NCBI GenBank assembly: GCA_949358305.1
Contig: OX442314.1
Coordinates: 21,321,060-21,385,059, forward strand
Length of the DNA: 64,000 nt
Source of the DNA: Strigamia acuminata
Taxonomy: Eukaryota > Arthropoda > Chilopoda > Geophilomorpha > Linotaeniidae
Reading direction: 5' to 3'
Shown here: positions 1 to 12,800 of the stretch, piece by piece
Layout: each line of letters begins with the position of its first letter
Numbering within the stretch: position 1 is the stretch's first letter
Made by a program: the position numbers and the translations under genes
Notes under the pieces: model-generated
The model's database searches: none
What the model was told of the DNA's origin: nothing
What the model saw: the letters and a program-made list of their open reading frames with translations, nothing else

Positions 1-315
1 GCAGTCTGAAGTCTTAATAACTTTTTTTAAAATAAATTGTTTTAAATTTTTCTTTACCTATTTTGTAAAGAAGACTTAGGAGATGGAAAAACTCACGACC
101 AATAGCGAACACAAATTTGGAATTTTACTATCAAAAGCAGGAGTCAATTCTGACCCAACGAACATATCAGTAATTGTTGCATGTTGGGTCAGAATTATTG
201 ACCCTCGGATTTGTTAGTAAAATTTAACAAAATAGGAAAAGAAAAATTTAAATATTTAATTTTAAAAAAGTTATTAAGACTTCACACCAGTTTGTGAGTT
301 TTGGCCCACCCTGTA
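1..315. mobile_element. MITE-like hairpin element, cut by the left window edge
   Basis: Bases 7-57 and 231-288 are inverted copies of each other (core TGAAGTCTTAATAACTTTTT). The right arm continues outward to a terminal ACCCTGTA near 315, whose partner would lie left of base 1. A second perfect 14-bp inverted repeat sits inside (146-159 with 183-196). The structure fits a non-autonomous DNA transposon inserted downstream of the Syt7 exon at 546. No coding sequence is present. Family assignment is not possible from this copy alone. Confidence 0.55.
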
Positions 316-545
316 CAACGTGGTAGTATTATTTCTATTTCTCTACGCCAACAAAAGTAGCAAACCTTTAATCTGACCCTCTTAGCTTTAACCTCAGCAC
401 TTTAAAATTAATTAAAGAACAGTCGACGGGTTCAAAAAATTATTTAAATGAGTGTGAAACAATTATGGTGCGCGTGTGAATTACAGTTGCTTAAACGACT
501 TTTTTGAACCCGCCTATTATACTGAACTTGTTGAGACAAATTTAC

Positions 546-3108
546 CTGCATTATTTTGAGTATGAGCGTTGACGTGGGAAAATCGTATTCCAAACTAAAT
601 TGTATTTGTCCACAGTTCTCCGTCGGTTCCGATTGATCTATGAACATGTCTAGTTGTGACAGCGAGCGATTCTGCCAGAACTGCATCTGTATATTACAAT
701 TGTAACTTCCCGTTCGCTATTTACCATCTAACTTGCTAATTCAGAATTCAACTTACAGCTCCAACCACATCTCTAGCCGTGGAGGATTGTGCCTTAGGTT
801 GGCCATTGGCTTGGTCTTGGGAATTGGGGGAGTTTTCAAGCCTGTGAAAAAATACAATAGCATTGAATTCAAGTTGATATGGAAAAGTAATTGCACAATT
901 AGAAATATTACAAACTGGTTTTTTTAACATTGCTTGGAAGCGAAAAATCAGATGACTTTTGGTGCAGGGTGTTAAGGACATAGATTCAGGAGCGGATTTG
1001 TAGGTTCTCGCAGTTCTCGCAGGACAACATTTATTGCCTTTTTATATAATTTATATGTTGCGTTATAACTTAGCAAAATATCCAATTTTTTTGCTCAGAA
1101 AAATTTGTTTTAAATATTTTTTTTTTCAATTTGGGCCACAAAAAAGGGCTGCGAGAAGGGCCCCACATACTAGAAATACGCCTCTGCATTGATTTGAAAG
1201 TCTGTTTCATGCAAGGTGGAATACAGTAAGTGCATAATAATATTAAATACCAGCTATAAGAGTAAGAATACGGTAATATTGGTAATAGGAACGAGTAGAA
1301 AGATAGTAAAAAAATAAAATAAAAATAAAAATTGTATATAATAATAATAAAAATAAAAAGGAAAAAAAACAACAATATTTACTTACTCTAACTGCGCACT
1401 GCATAATGAAGATATGTAAAATCCATGAAGAGAATTTAAAAAAAGAAAAGAAAAAAAAGAAAAATAATAAAAGAAACATCAAAAACAGATCGATTTAAAA
1501 TAATAATAATAATAAAATAATGTGCAAATGGTATTAGTCTACACAATACGATCGATATTCTAAGTTAGGACGTGTGTTTACCTAGTTTTGAGTGATTAGA
1601 GAAAGCAAACAGGCAAATCCCTATGTCCATTTAAATGTGTAACATTATCAAACATGGAAAACAAAACTTTTGAAACTACCATAGATCAAAGGTGAAAAGC
1701 TCTACAGGATCAAAACTTGAATAACTACAGGTAGAAAAATGAAAAATGATCTATTATCTACGTCATTTGTAATGCGTGCATTTGTTTATAATTAGACTTC
1801 ACGTGTCATCGTTTTCTAGATGCGAAGACTTTCTTGACCCTTTCAGTAGCTGCATTCAAAAACTAAAATATTTTGTGTTTTACTTCAATTTTAAACCAAA
1901 AATGACATCATTTCCTGTTTAAAACCATGTTAAAACTTAAAATACACTTAAACTAAAATTTTCATTTTTATTTTTTAAATGCAGAGTATTTCTGTCTTTG
2001 CACACACCCTCAGTGTTAGGCACAGCGTATATTTACGGGTACTTTCTGGGGAGACTTTTGGGAAATAAGGGAAAACCCAATTGGGTGGTGAGTGGCAGAA
2101 TGATAAACTTCTGGGAGTTCGCATATGTCACCTATTGAAGTATTGCCCACTGTCTCACATGGTGAGTCATTTTTATTCCCCTATTGAAGGGGGGTGGGAA
2201 AATCAATATTTTTTATCACATTTAAAGTGTCTCATAGGGCCTCAGTTTAAAGTGAGGCTATATTCACTATCAATAAACTGAAGGGACCCCTTAGGAGCGA
2301 TCAAACTTTTTATTCACATGAAATTTAATATGAAGACTATTAAACATTAAGGTATGAGAGGAATGATAGAGAGTTATCTAACTTATTACGTAAACTCCCA
2401 TAAACAACTCCAGGAAATGTTTTTCTGGGTGTATTTCTAGAAGGAAATAGTACAGATAAGTGTGCAAATGTTGGAATTAAGATATGTTTACATTTATGAA
2501 TAGGTTTGTCTAAAAGATTGTTTTTTTCATTTTATTTTTTCCAAGAACATAAAAAGGAAGTAAAGTTATAATCCCTTTGAACATCCACATCATGAAATTA
2601 TAAATTGTTTTGGTCCTTAACTAACAAACAGATATTTACACGACTTAAAATGCAACTAACACTTGCATTCGTTTGAGTTTTACTTTTAATTAAAACAAAC
2701 ACACTTCTATTTGAAATAAATAATTGGAAGAAACTTGTTTGGATACAATTACTATTGCACCAATCTAAAATTGATTTTGCAGCAACACGAGCAGATTAAA
2801 AGAATTAATTGGATAAACAAATTGATAACTCACTTGACTGGTTTTGTTTTTATAAATGGCGATTTGAGCTTTAGAGATCCTTTGCCAGATGGCGGTTGAT
2901 CCGTATTGTTTCCACGTCCGTCTTTGCCGCCATCTTTGTTGGTGCCTCCTTCCTGTGACAGCATAAACTGCATGGATTCTAATTCGTCTCCTCGCCGCTT
3001 GTGCTTCCGACGTGAGCACCAATAACATAGTAGAAAAGTGAGACCCATGGAGACAAGTGCAGCCAAAGTGGACAACACCACAGTCAGGATGATTTCGTTC
3101 TGTTCCAT
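546..3108 (-). CDS. Syt7: Synaptotagmin-7, N-terminal exons (3' part outside window)
   Basis: A calcium-sensing vesicle and lysosome membrane protein of regulated exocytosis. Three coding exons read leftward: 2834-3108 (start codon at 3108), 757-841 and 546-686. Donors are GTGAGT, GTAAGT and GTAAAT; the acceptors before the second and third exons are CACAG and ACAG. Phases close exactly (275, 85 and 141 nt; 167 residues). Residues ~7-30 are a hydrophobic membrane anchor followed by a Cys/Arg/Lys-rich stop-transfer segment (CYWCSRRKHKRR). A polar, Gly/Asn/Lys-rich linker follows. The third exon holds the first C2A strands (ENCGQIQFSLEYDF), the part that identifies the family and matches vertebrate Syt7. 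The calcium-binding loops and C2B must lie left of base 1. An acceptor-like ATTTAG at 3115-3120 suggests untranslated exons further right. Confidence 0.88.
1300..1520. repeat. A-rich low-complexity tract with AAT repeats
   Basis: Mostly A with scattered T, including an (AAT)n run at about 1498-1516. It lies in the intron between the first and second Syt7 coding exons. Open frames across it are low-complexity and not coding. Confidence 0.8.
1850..1984. mobile_element. Short MITE, family A, copy 1
   Basis: Bounded by CTGCATTCAAAAA on the left and its near inverse TTTTTTAAATGCAG on the right, 135 bp in all. The body is about 85 percent alike by eye to 9525-9756, including the shared stretch AAAATATTTTGTGTTTTACT. 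It is non-coding and lies in a Syt7 intron. Confidence 0.6.
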
Positions 3109-5091
3109 CTTGGCCTAAATGGTACCGTAAGAAAAATGCATCTTTAGTATAAAGATGACTTTTATTGGAATAATACTCAAAGCATTCTTCAGTTTTTAGA
3201 TTAAAAAAAGGAAGAAGTGACTATGCATTTCGGGGCTTGGCAAGGCTGCCAAACACGTCAACACCCATAACAAATTACACCCTCTGGTCTCTCTAAGCAC
3301 AAAGTCGTGTTGATTCTGTGGTTTGCTATTGGTGAAAGGTTGCCCTTGTTTTTGCACCCAGCACTGCTGTATATCGATGTTATTAAAATATGTGAGTATA
3401 AACAGTCAGGAAAAGTAATTTAATAAAGTAATTTAGACTAAATGGCATATTTAAAATGGATTTTTCCGATCTAACTTGAAAAATGGCGGCTGATTTAGTC
3501 TGTTTTCAGTCGCAGTGGGCATGCGCACGATATTTAAACAACTTCTTTAATTGCAAGTTGAACGTGAATTTATGATTTATTTTAGATTTATAATAGTTCA
3601 GTGGAGTTTTATGGAGAAACTACAGAGGAAATCAATAATTTGGGAGATTTTTTGTGTGTACTATATTTGCCAAGTGATAATTCAAGATTTTCATGCTGGA
3701 ATTATGCTGGCATTATGACAGTACTTTGTGAAAATATTAATAAAACGAGTTTAATCCGAGCAACTACTTCGCCGAGCTTTAGCTCGAGCAAGTTCTAAAT
3801 AGTGAGAATGTCTGCAGCAGTGGCTGATTTAAATAACAAAAGCACAATCGATGAAGACGTTGTAAAACCTTGAAACAGGTATCACAAAAACATACTGCAA
3901 AAGAATATAGAATGGAATTACATTTTTTGAATTAAGTTTTGAGTATTGACATTTGTTTCTCTGGGGTTTTGCCTTTTTCTTCTCCGTAAATTTGATTGTA
4001 CGCTTAGCTAAATTTAAACACTACATTTCAATATAACAATATTCGGACATGGTCAAAAGACCACTTTTCATTTTACTGATCAATACATAAACAAGAAAAT
4101 AAAATTTATTTAAAAAAGAAAAACTATTTTGTAAATTTAATTAGGTTAGTTGTGATCACTTAATTTAATTAATTACTTTAGTCGGCGGATGAAGTGAATT
4201 TTATTCCGAATTTTGTGGGAATATTTGTCGAGTATTTTTAAACGGTTGATGTTTACTTTCTTGATTGATGGGTATGAATAAAAGAGTGTTATGTGTTAAA
4301 GCGATATTTATTTCGGTAATAAAAGGAAAATCTAGTTTCCTCATTCCTCTGGTGTTAGCTTCAGTTTTATGTGGTAAATTTATATACATATTTAATGAAA
4401 TGCTTAGAAGGAAGAAGCCGCGTGTAAAAAAGAAGTAACTTTAAATAAATCCTAAAGTTGTATATTTATAGCTTCTTTGTGGAGTAATGGGACCAAATGT
4501 CTATTGGAAGCTCTGTGTATGGTAAATAAAGAACGCGGAGTGTCATTCAAAGGCCAAAAAGCAATTTTCTGTCGCGTCCCGTGGGAACCACTAGGTGCGT
4601 TCAATTTTGTTAAGAAAAGTTTAACTTAACTTATTCACATTACTCTTAGGGCAGATAAATTTTTTAAGAAAGAACTACTCGGGAATTGGTTCAAATATAA
4701 ACACGCATGTAATTTTTGCTCTAGAGATTTGTTTAAGGCCGATAGTGTCACTTTCTGTTCTTGGTTAAGGGAAATTATCAGTCGAGTGAGCAATAATGCG
4801 ACATGAAACACGTAATCAATTGGTTTGAATAGGTAACTCTTGTTTTATGGGATGTAATGGAGGCATCCACTACTTTTTTTACACTAATCTCAATTCATAT
4901 TCTCTCTGTACATAACCTGCCACACCACACCCATTTTATTGCCCGTTACAGCATATGTAGTGGGTAAACAGGAACGTGGGACCAAATCTTTTAGTACTAA
5001 ATGAGAGAGCTGCGGTTTTATAAATTATTAAATTGTTATCATGAATGAATAACCAAGAAAAACCAATTTAAACATAGTAGGCACATTCATA

Positions 5092-5200
5092 AAGTTATTT
5101 AAACGGGTTTATATTTTTTTAAACTAGTCTAAATATAAAATTTAACGTGTAAAATTTTACTTTTAGATTGGTTTAAAAAATATAAACGAGTTTAAATGAC
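5092..5200. mobile_element. Palindromic hairpin element (~110 bp)
   Basis: Arms of about 50 bp run from TTATTTAAACGGGTTTATAT to its near inverse, ending at GTTTAAATGA, around a loop of roughly 10 bp. It is very AT-rich and non-coding, typical of a small foldback MITE. Confidence 0.55.
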
Positions 5201-5221
5201 TGAGTGCGCTTTGTGTTTATT

Positions 5222-5344
5222 CAGGGCCCTGGTTTATTAATATGAGGTGCCCCTTGTGATTTTTGTGTCAGAGGACGGTGATCTCACGGCGCCTGGCGCC
5301 CATCGGCTGCAGCCCTTTTAGCCCAATGGTCCGAGGTGGCCCTG
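5222..5344. mobile_element. hAT-type MITE with 8-bp target duplication
   Basis: The element runs CAGGGCC...GGCCCTG and is flanked on both sides by the same 8 bases, TGTTTATT (5214-5221 and 5345-5352). An 8-bp duplication with CAGGG-type ends is the hallmark of hAT-superfamily transposition. At 123 bp it has no coding capacity and must have been mobilised in trans. It is GC-richer than its surroundings. Confidence 0.75.
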
Positions 5345-5689
5345 TGTTTATTATAGTTTAATTCTTTCGGAATCCGAGCCGTTTAGTTTTTTTTTCTATT
5401 AGAAATTTGGAAGGCGGGATGTAAAGACCATGAAATTTGCTTGATCCAAACCTATTCTACTGGTATGTATTAAATTGATTATTTTTCTATTTTACAGCGC
5501 TTGCTAAATGTAATTGTCTCGGACTTAAAGGCAGCAGTTTGTTATTCGATCTAACTGAACGAATGAGGCCACTATCCATTTAGAATTTCGCTGTAAAAAC
5601 CAAATCTCTGATGAATTACTGAAGCAACGATTCAAATGGATTTATGATTAAAGGTATGGAGCAACTTTAATGTTTATAATATGTTTTTT

Positions 5690-6140
5690 AGACTTCTAAA
5701 CTCTATGTTTAGAAAGTCTCATGAAAGCTGTCATGTCCGTCCGTCTGTCGTCAACGATTCCGCAAAAACTATAGCAGCTAAAGCCAAATGGACAATGGCA
5801 TTAAATTCAGCATACCTATATTAGTATCCTAAAGTATTTTCAGATTTCTCGGATCTTCGGTTGAATTAATAAACCGGTTTTAGTGCACTTCTAGCCGTTT
5901 TATTCCATGAAAATTACGTAAACGACGTCATGATGACGTCATTTCCGTAATTTTCATGGAATTTACGGCTTAGACTTGGGACAGACGGACTTTCTGTGTG
6001 ACCTCTACATCGCGCATTTGCGACGAGTTAAATCCCGTGAAATGGGAAATTATAAAAAATAAAAAATAAAAAAAAATAAAAAAAAAAATAAAAAAAAATT
6101 AAATTAAAAAAAAATTAAAATTAAAAAAAAAATTAAACAC
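5690..6140. repeat. Dispersed-repeat-like unit with a large palindrome and A-rich tail
   Basis: A non-coding block with partly inverted ends: AGAAAGTC near 5711, plus GTCCGTCTGTC, against GACAGACGGACTTTCTG near 5980. A near-perfect palindrome lies at 5904-5960, and an A-rich tail runs 6050-6140. The tail suggests retroposition but the palindrome suggests a DNA element. The class is unresolved. Confidence 0.4.
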
Positions 6141-7734
6141 ATGGTCATTTTCAGAGAAAATCTCTGGAAATTTCTATGTTATTTCTGAGGAAATTACAGA
6201 TATTTCCCCAGAAATTCTCTGGAGACATCTATAATTTCCATATAAATTCTTTAGAAAAAAAACTTGAAATTAAAGATATTTCCAGAGAATTTCAATCGGA
6301 CAGAAGGATAGGATTTAGAAGTTTAATATGTAATGCTTTCCTGCATTACAGATGTTTACTTGTTTTATTTTATTGTGGCAATATTTGGTAAACTGCACAT
6401 TTAAAAACTATTTCCGCTTTAGAATTAAACATGGTTTAGCGAAGCATGGGTAATATATGTTGTTAGATGTTTTTAAATGTTGAGCAATGAAGTAGCAGTA
6501 GTTAATTACTATTTAAACAAAAAGTTTTAAACCTGATAGCTCTCACAAATCATCCCTAAAACAGCACCAAAAACAAATGAAAACAAAATGAGTGAGGAGG
6601 AAAGAAAACTCCCAACATGTGGTACCTTTTCTTTGATTAGGACTAAAGGGGAGAGAGATCTTTCAAAGCGCTTCAAACAACAACAAAAAGGAGTGATTAA
6701 TCTTACTAAAGCACATTCAAATGTGAATGTGGGCTCTATTTGCTCAGTATAATTATTTCCCATCGGTTTGTTATTTGATCTTAACTATTTCCTCAACATT
6801 GTGTTTTAAATTAGAATTTAATTAGAAGAAAAAAAAGTGTTTTTGAAATTTTTGGAAAATAATTAAGCTAAGCATACATACAAGTGACTCATTTTGCTTT
6901 TTTATATTAAATTGATTATAGTGAGTAAGATTGCTTGTTACAGCAGGAAAGAAATGCATTTTTTGATTAACTTGTTGATAAAAAAAATCAATTAGTTTGA
7001 TGGGATATTAGAAAAATAAATAAATGTGTTGCCATTGTGCTATTGATTTTGAAATAATTCTTAAAAATTTTATTGACGCATTTCGCGCATTAAAAAATAG
7101 AGCTTCTACTTTAAATTCAATCTAGGTATAGTGCAACAAACAGGAAAATCCAAAACTTATTTTGGTGAGAAAAATCTGCCATTTATAAACCAGAGAGCCA
7201 CTTGCACTCATTCTTTTATTGCTAACCTTTGCCCACCTTTTTCACTACATTTAACCAATATGTGAAATAAGATTTTCAAACGAGTAAAAGAAGAAAAAAA
7301 TGCAATCCTTTTGGCACGTGGTCAAGCGAGTGCACTAAGCCAATGGGCAATTTTTTTCATTTGTCGTACAATACAGTATGTGCAGTCAAAGCTGAATGAA
7401 GCATGTTGCTAAGCAGCAATATGGTGGCTCGAGATGTTTCATCAGACTCGCAAAACTTCAATCTATAGCCAGCGGATTTGCTGTATCCAGGCACTATTCA
7501 GATTCAACGCAGTGGAAAGTCTAGTTAGCGGATGGTGCCCAGGTCAATAGGACTGTATGCTATTATCTGTGCAAGGTTGAAAAAGCTGCTGAATTCAAAA
7601 GACTACTGCATCACAAAACCATTAAAGATGCCATATTGGAGTGTTTCTTATGTGGAAATGCATTCGAAAAGTCAGTTTAAAATTGAAGTTAAACATGTTT
7701 TGCTGTTTAAATACTGTTTAATTTGAAACATTAG

Positions 7735-8265
7735 GTTCATTCATAAAGTATTAACTTAAACAGAATTTTAAACAACATATTTAAACTGCTTTTTAAACTG
7801 CGTGTCTTGATCTAACTTCAGAAATGGCGGCCGATTTAGTCTGTTTTTGTCGTCATTTAAACGACAAAACACATTTTTGGACACCTGTTTTTTCCTTTAT
7901 TGTTGATATTTTAAATAAATATTATTGAATCAGTCTGAAAATTTAATCAGACATTACTTGAGTGGTATATTTAATAATCCTAAAAGGAAAATTAAATCAA
8001 AATATTAGAAGTTAATTTTTTTCTAATTTTTTGTCATTCCACAGACCTTTTGGACGCACCTTAAATGCACGCTAAACATGACTTTATGGACACGCTTGCT
8101 GTAACCAAGAGCAGACTAAATCAGCTGTCATTTTTTAAGTTAGTTCACATTAGATGCAATAAAAAATGAAAAATTTGGCTAGCGCACGAACCAGACTGTT
8201 TTACATCAATCACATAGCAAAATCGTGCAAAAAAGCCCACTAAATCAAGACAACCCTTAGTCAAT
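7735..8265. mobile_element. Candidate non-autonomous DNA element with imperfect inverted ends
   Basis: The left arm (about 7800-7850, containing GGCCGATTTAGTCTG) recurs inverted at about 8108-8145 (CAGACTAAATCAGCTG), and the terminal TGTCTTGAT recurs inverted near 8235-8245. A third related segment lies at about 3465-3515. No open frame of note is inside. Ends and target duplication could not be fixed. Confidence 0.4.
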
Positions 8266-9440
8266 GGTTGGCTGCCATTATAGCGGGTTATTACTAACAC
8301 TCGTGCAAAGGGTTTTGTGTTATTTTATTATGTTCCGCCGTTTCTTTTCTGTCACAAGGTCAAGCAGTTTAAAAAGTCTGAAGTACGTATTATTAGTAAC
8401 ACTTTATATCCATATAATATACTGAATATGTCCTACAAGTCTTAATCCACTACTCGTCTACTCTCAACATTTTTCGTTACATTTTTGTTTGTCTTTTTTA
8501 CGAGCTTGAAATGTTTATACTGAAATTAGTTGGCAGAGGTTTTGCTCCGCTTTGTGAACGCAACATATGTAATGGTGTTCCAGTGGTAACAATAGCCAAT
8601 TAGCAAGAAGAAAAAGAAAGTAGCTTTTATCAAAATGAGCTTAAAAGAAACTAAAAGTAAAAATAAAAAGGACAAATGACGGAACAACACAAATTAAAAA
8701 GAAAATAAAAAGTCATTCGACACAACTCACAAAACTCAAGGCTTTGAAAACACAGAAATCCTTGATTACATTCTATTTTTGTATACTAACACAACGTCCA
8801 GGTTACGACCTAACAAAGTTTTACACTCGACGCAGTAAAAGGAGTTTCGATCAAATGACATTCGATTGAGCGATCGAAGCCTCATTTTCAAGCGACCAAA
8901 GGTTGTCCGGATTAAAGAAACGGCGCTGGTAATTGCCTAAGTTTGTTTGAGATAAAAAGTTAGCAAATTAAATCGAACTCTCGAGAAATGTATTCGAGTT
9001 ATCGAATCGGCTTTACGTGCCTGCAAATACATTTGCTTGTAAATGCTATCAAATGCTTTTAAGAGATTTATTTATTTAAGTGGCGAGGAGTGGAAAAATC
9101 TATTTTGATTAATTCACATACCAGGGCTGGAGTGAAATTGCTTTAACTTTTCTAGAAATAGGAAATGTCAAACAGATGAAATTTTTTGTTTTTTTTTAAG
9201 TCCCTTGTGTGTACTGCAACTGCACTTCAACACTTCTCTTGTATTTGCTACAGGCAGTTTTAAAGCTGGTGTATTACTATAATAATACATATTTATTGTA
9301 TTTATTGTAACTATTACATTTTATGATCTGGCATGTTTTTTTAGGTTTAAATTTAACACGTGTTTAAATATTTGCTGAAATAACAAAACTTTAGATTTGT
9401 AAATATTATCAGAGGAGTTCATCTTTGACTGAAGCCACAG

Positions 9441-9839
9441 TTTGTGCCGGGTTTCTTGATGCTAAATTTAAACTGCGCGTTTCGTTCTACACACAGGATT
9501 CCCGTATATATTTTGCTGTATCAGCTGCATTTAAAAATTAAAATATTTTGTGTTTTACTTCAATTTTGAAACAAAAATGATGTCCCAATGAATTAATCTG
9601 TAACCCCAATGATGTAACCAATGATGTAACCAATGATGTCGTAAATAAGTAATACAGTTTTATAAAATAGTTAAAATTCTCGCATTCAAAATTTAGACTT
9701 AAAATGCACTTAAACTAAAATTGTTAAAGCACAAGCATTTTTATTTTTGAATGCAGTATTTGAACTGTATTTGAACAATGTTAACTGTCTGCGCAGACCA
9801 GGATGCTCAGTTTGAAGTTAGCATCAAGGTAATCACAAA
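9441..9839. mobile_element. MITE family B, interrupted by a nested family A element
   Basis: The ends (TTTCTTGATGCTAAATTTAA on the left, inverse GAAGTTAGCATCAAG on the right, with an internal TCTGCGCAGAC) match the long foldback at 44379-44708. The family A element at 9525-9756 sits between the two arms, so the host element was present before that insertion. Confidence 0.5.
9525..9756. mobile_element. Short MITE, family A, copy 2 (nested)
   Basis: Runs from CTGCATTTAAAAATT to its inverse TTTTTGAATGCAG. It shares the body of the copy at 1850-1984 but is longer (232 bp), partly because it carries about three tandem copies of CCAATGATGTAA at 9606-9640. Confidence 0.55.
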
Positions 9840-12800
9840 TGTTTATCAAAGGTGACACCAGAAATAGGTTGGTTAATATATCATTAAAATTTTACATGGA
9901 AAAATTTTTATTTTTAATTTTCATTAATTTAGGGAACCGTTAAATAATTAACGAAGATATTTATGGTGGTAATAAAATTGTAGCATGAAAATATCAAGTA
10001 AACATCTGCAAAATGTGAATTTTCTTGTCTTTTTTTGTTAGGAATTTTGTGTGGGGTGGTAAAAAGGATCGAATTAATTTTTAATGGCACACTGACTGAG
10101 TTGTGCCCAAGTGAGAAATTTCCCTTTCCTCCCACACACGAAATAGACAACACGTCATGATTACACACGTCAGAAGAGCCAGATGCGACTAGGACGTCTT
10201 TGTTTTTTATAATTGCAAACTGTCATCCAAGTGAAAGATATTCACATGTCACATCATTATTCTTTGAAAACAAAATTAACAAGTGGGATGTTTGTTTCTG
10301 AGAAAAAATAAGTAATTTTAATTTTTTTTTTGTCGGTTTTGTTTACATGCACATGTTTTTTTTTAGTGCGCTGGAGGTGCAAAAGTTTTTTAATTACGGT
10401 TTGAAATTAGTTTTTGCTTTAATGTCAGGAACATTAATCTTTTGTGATTTAATCCAGTGTAAGCCTGGTTGATCATAAATCAATCGTTTGTAGGATATTG
10501 GACAGGTTTTATAACTCAATCTTTATGCGAAATGTTTAGGGGAAGGAAGGAAACATTAAACACGGTATAGATAGCAATTTTTATACATAAAGTTTGGCTT
10601 CTTCGTTGGGAAACATACGAAATGGAAATTCAATTTTGCTCGAATTTTTCTTGGTTAGAATTTGAAGGTAATAAGAAGAAAAATTGTGAAATGTTATTTG
10701 AATTTTAATGAGCCTGATTTACATGGAAATATCTATAATTTCTCTTGTGTTGCTTTCTCAGAATTGGTTTTGTATTCCAAATTAAAATCCAAATTTGAGT
10801 CTATTTAAGCTTTGTTGCATTACAGTATTACTTAGGATTATTGAGCAAACATAAATTTATCTGTATTCGCTAGAAGGACATCGCAATCAATTTATAAAGC
10901 AAACATGGTTTGAGGACGTTTTCACAAGTGGAATAAAACTGATGATGAGAAATGCAAAGTTTAATTGTTTGGTGTATTGTTCAAAATTGAAATGAAGCCG
11001 TTTTCGACGAACACTCGTAACCTTGGCCATAAAAATATTCGATATTGCGGTTTAAATTGGCGGTATACAAAGTGTCATGACAACAATATTGAATTGGGCG
11101 GTTTGACGCTGATAAATAGACGACTTGTTTGAAACAAGCCAAGCGGTAAATAATCAATTTTGTACTTGATTGACAGGAATTGAGAAATATTAATGAAAAA
11201 GTAATTTATTTTTATTATTTTTATTTAAAAAAAAAATTGAGAATAATTATTTAACTTGAAAATATTAATTGTTTTCTAATTACTTTTTTTTTTAATTGTC
11301 CAATGAACGAATAGACTAAATTTGTATCTCTAAAACTTCGCCATTCGTTTTTATTGATTTTTCACCAAAGTACCTACAGTATGTAGCACGGCACTCAAGT
11401 GTAGCATCTTGATGATAACAAAGCATAGAAAATGATTTGTTTTGATTTCTAAGGAAGTAATTAATACTCAACTTGAGTTGAAAAAAAATTGTTTATTTTT
11501 AGAGTGCGTACGTATTTTATTATAAAAAAATATTACGTATATAGAAATATGAATTTAATTAATGGTTCTTTGGAAAATATTATGATTGAAAATATATGAG
11601 TGAGATTTAATTAAAAAGTCATTTTAACATGACAATTGTCAAAGATGAATTCAAAATTTTTTTTCGCGTACTAAAGTGCGCACAAGGTAAAATAAATCGA
11701 TAAAAAGGAAAACTCTCCCGCATATCAGATGAAAAGTGAAGCAAAGGACGCACGAGAAAACATGATGATTTAATTTCATACACTTCTATATCTTCGACTT
11801 GAAAATATATTCAAAACAAGGGAAACATTTCTGTGCTTAACGTTTCAAATTTCTTTCAAATATATAAAAATAAAAAATATTAAACGAAAAAATAGAAGAA
11901 AAAAAAGTATATAATGTACAATCTACATGCAAATGTAATTGAAAGTGGTCATCTACCTCACCTTGCAAAAAGTTACCATGGAAACAATGGTTAAGATGCA
12001 GAAATATGAACGGAAATGAGATTTTCCAGTTTATTTTTATATTAATATTCATTAGAAAAATATATTTTTTTAAATTGAATATATTAAATTTAAAAAATAT
12101 ATATATAATAATAAAAACTCACCGGGGTGGAAATAAACTCCCACGTGATATGCGTTCCACTACGGTTATTTGATGCCTGGAAAAATTCGTTGATCAGGTT
12201 TAATTAACGTTTTAGCTACCTGTTAAATATTGCACACGCCGACATTACCCTTTGGTTAAGTGTTCTCTTTTTTTTCTCTGTCTCTATGGGTTTTAAAGTT
12301 AAGAGCTTTGAATTAAATTAACTACAATGGTTTCAAGTTAAAACTTTTTTAAAAACCAGCACCGGCAACGGATGTTGACTACTTGATTCTCGCGTTGGGA
12401 AGTCGAATTTTCTCAATTGGAACTAATCTTTGGCACGTTAAAAGCAAACAACGTTGTTTTTCACTGGAAATTAGCGAGGATAAAGCTTTATTTTTTTTAT
12501 TTTATCGTATCTCGATTGGTAGGAAAATATTTTTGCACATTTAATTGAACCTGCATACCGGAGTGACTGATATTTCTAGGTCAAGTGCAAACCAGTAGGG
12601 CATGCATAATAGATCATAACGGAATTTAATTTCACGCACGCAACCGTTTCCCTTTCGGAAAAAAAAATTAATTTTCGTGATCGAATCTCATTTAACCTTT
12701 TCTTTCTTCTCAATTCATAAATGCCAAATGTCAGATAAAAAGATCATTAAGAAATGAAAGCGCTTGATTAAACAGTTTCATTTTTCCCACCTCAAACTAT

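Noticed and set aside
1070-1482. Minus-strand open frames rich in Phe, Leu and Tyr
   Set aside because: They arise from the A-rich low-complexity tract and show no splice or family support.
3601-3798. 65-codon plus-strand open frame
   Set aside because: No family motif, no splice context, and composition like the surrounding intron.
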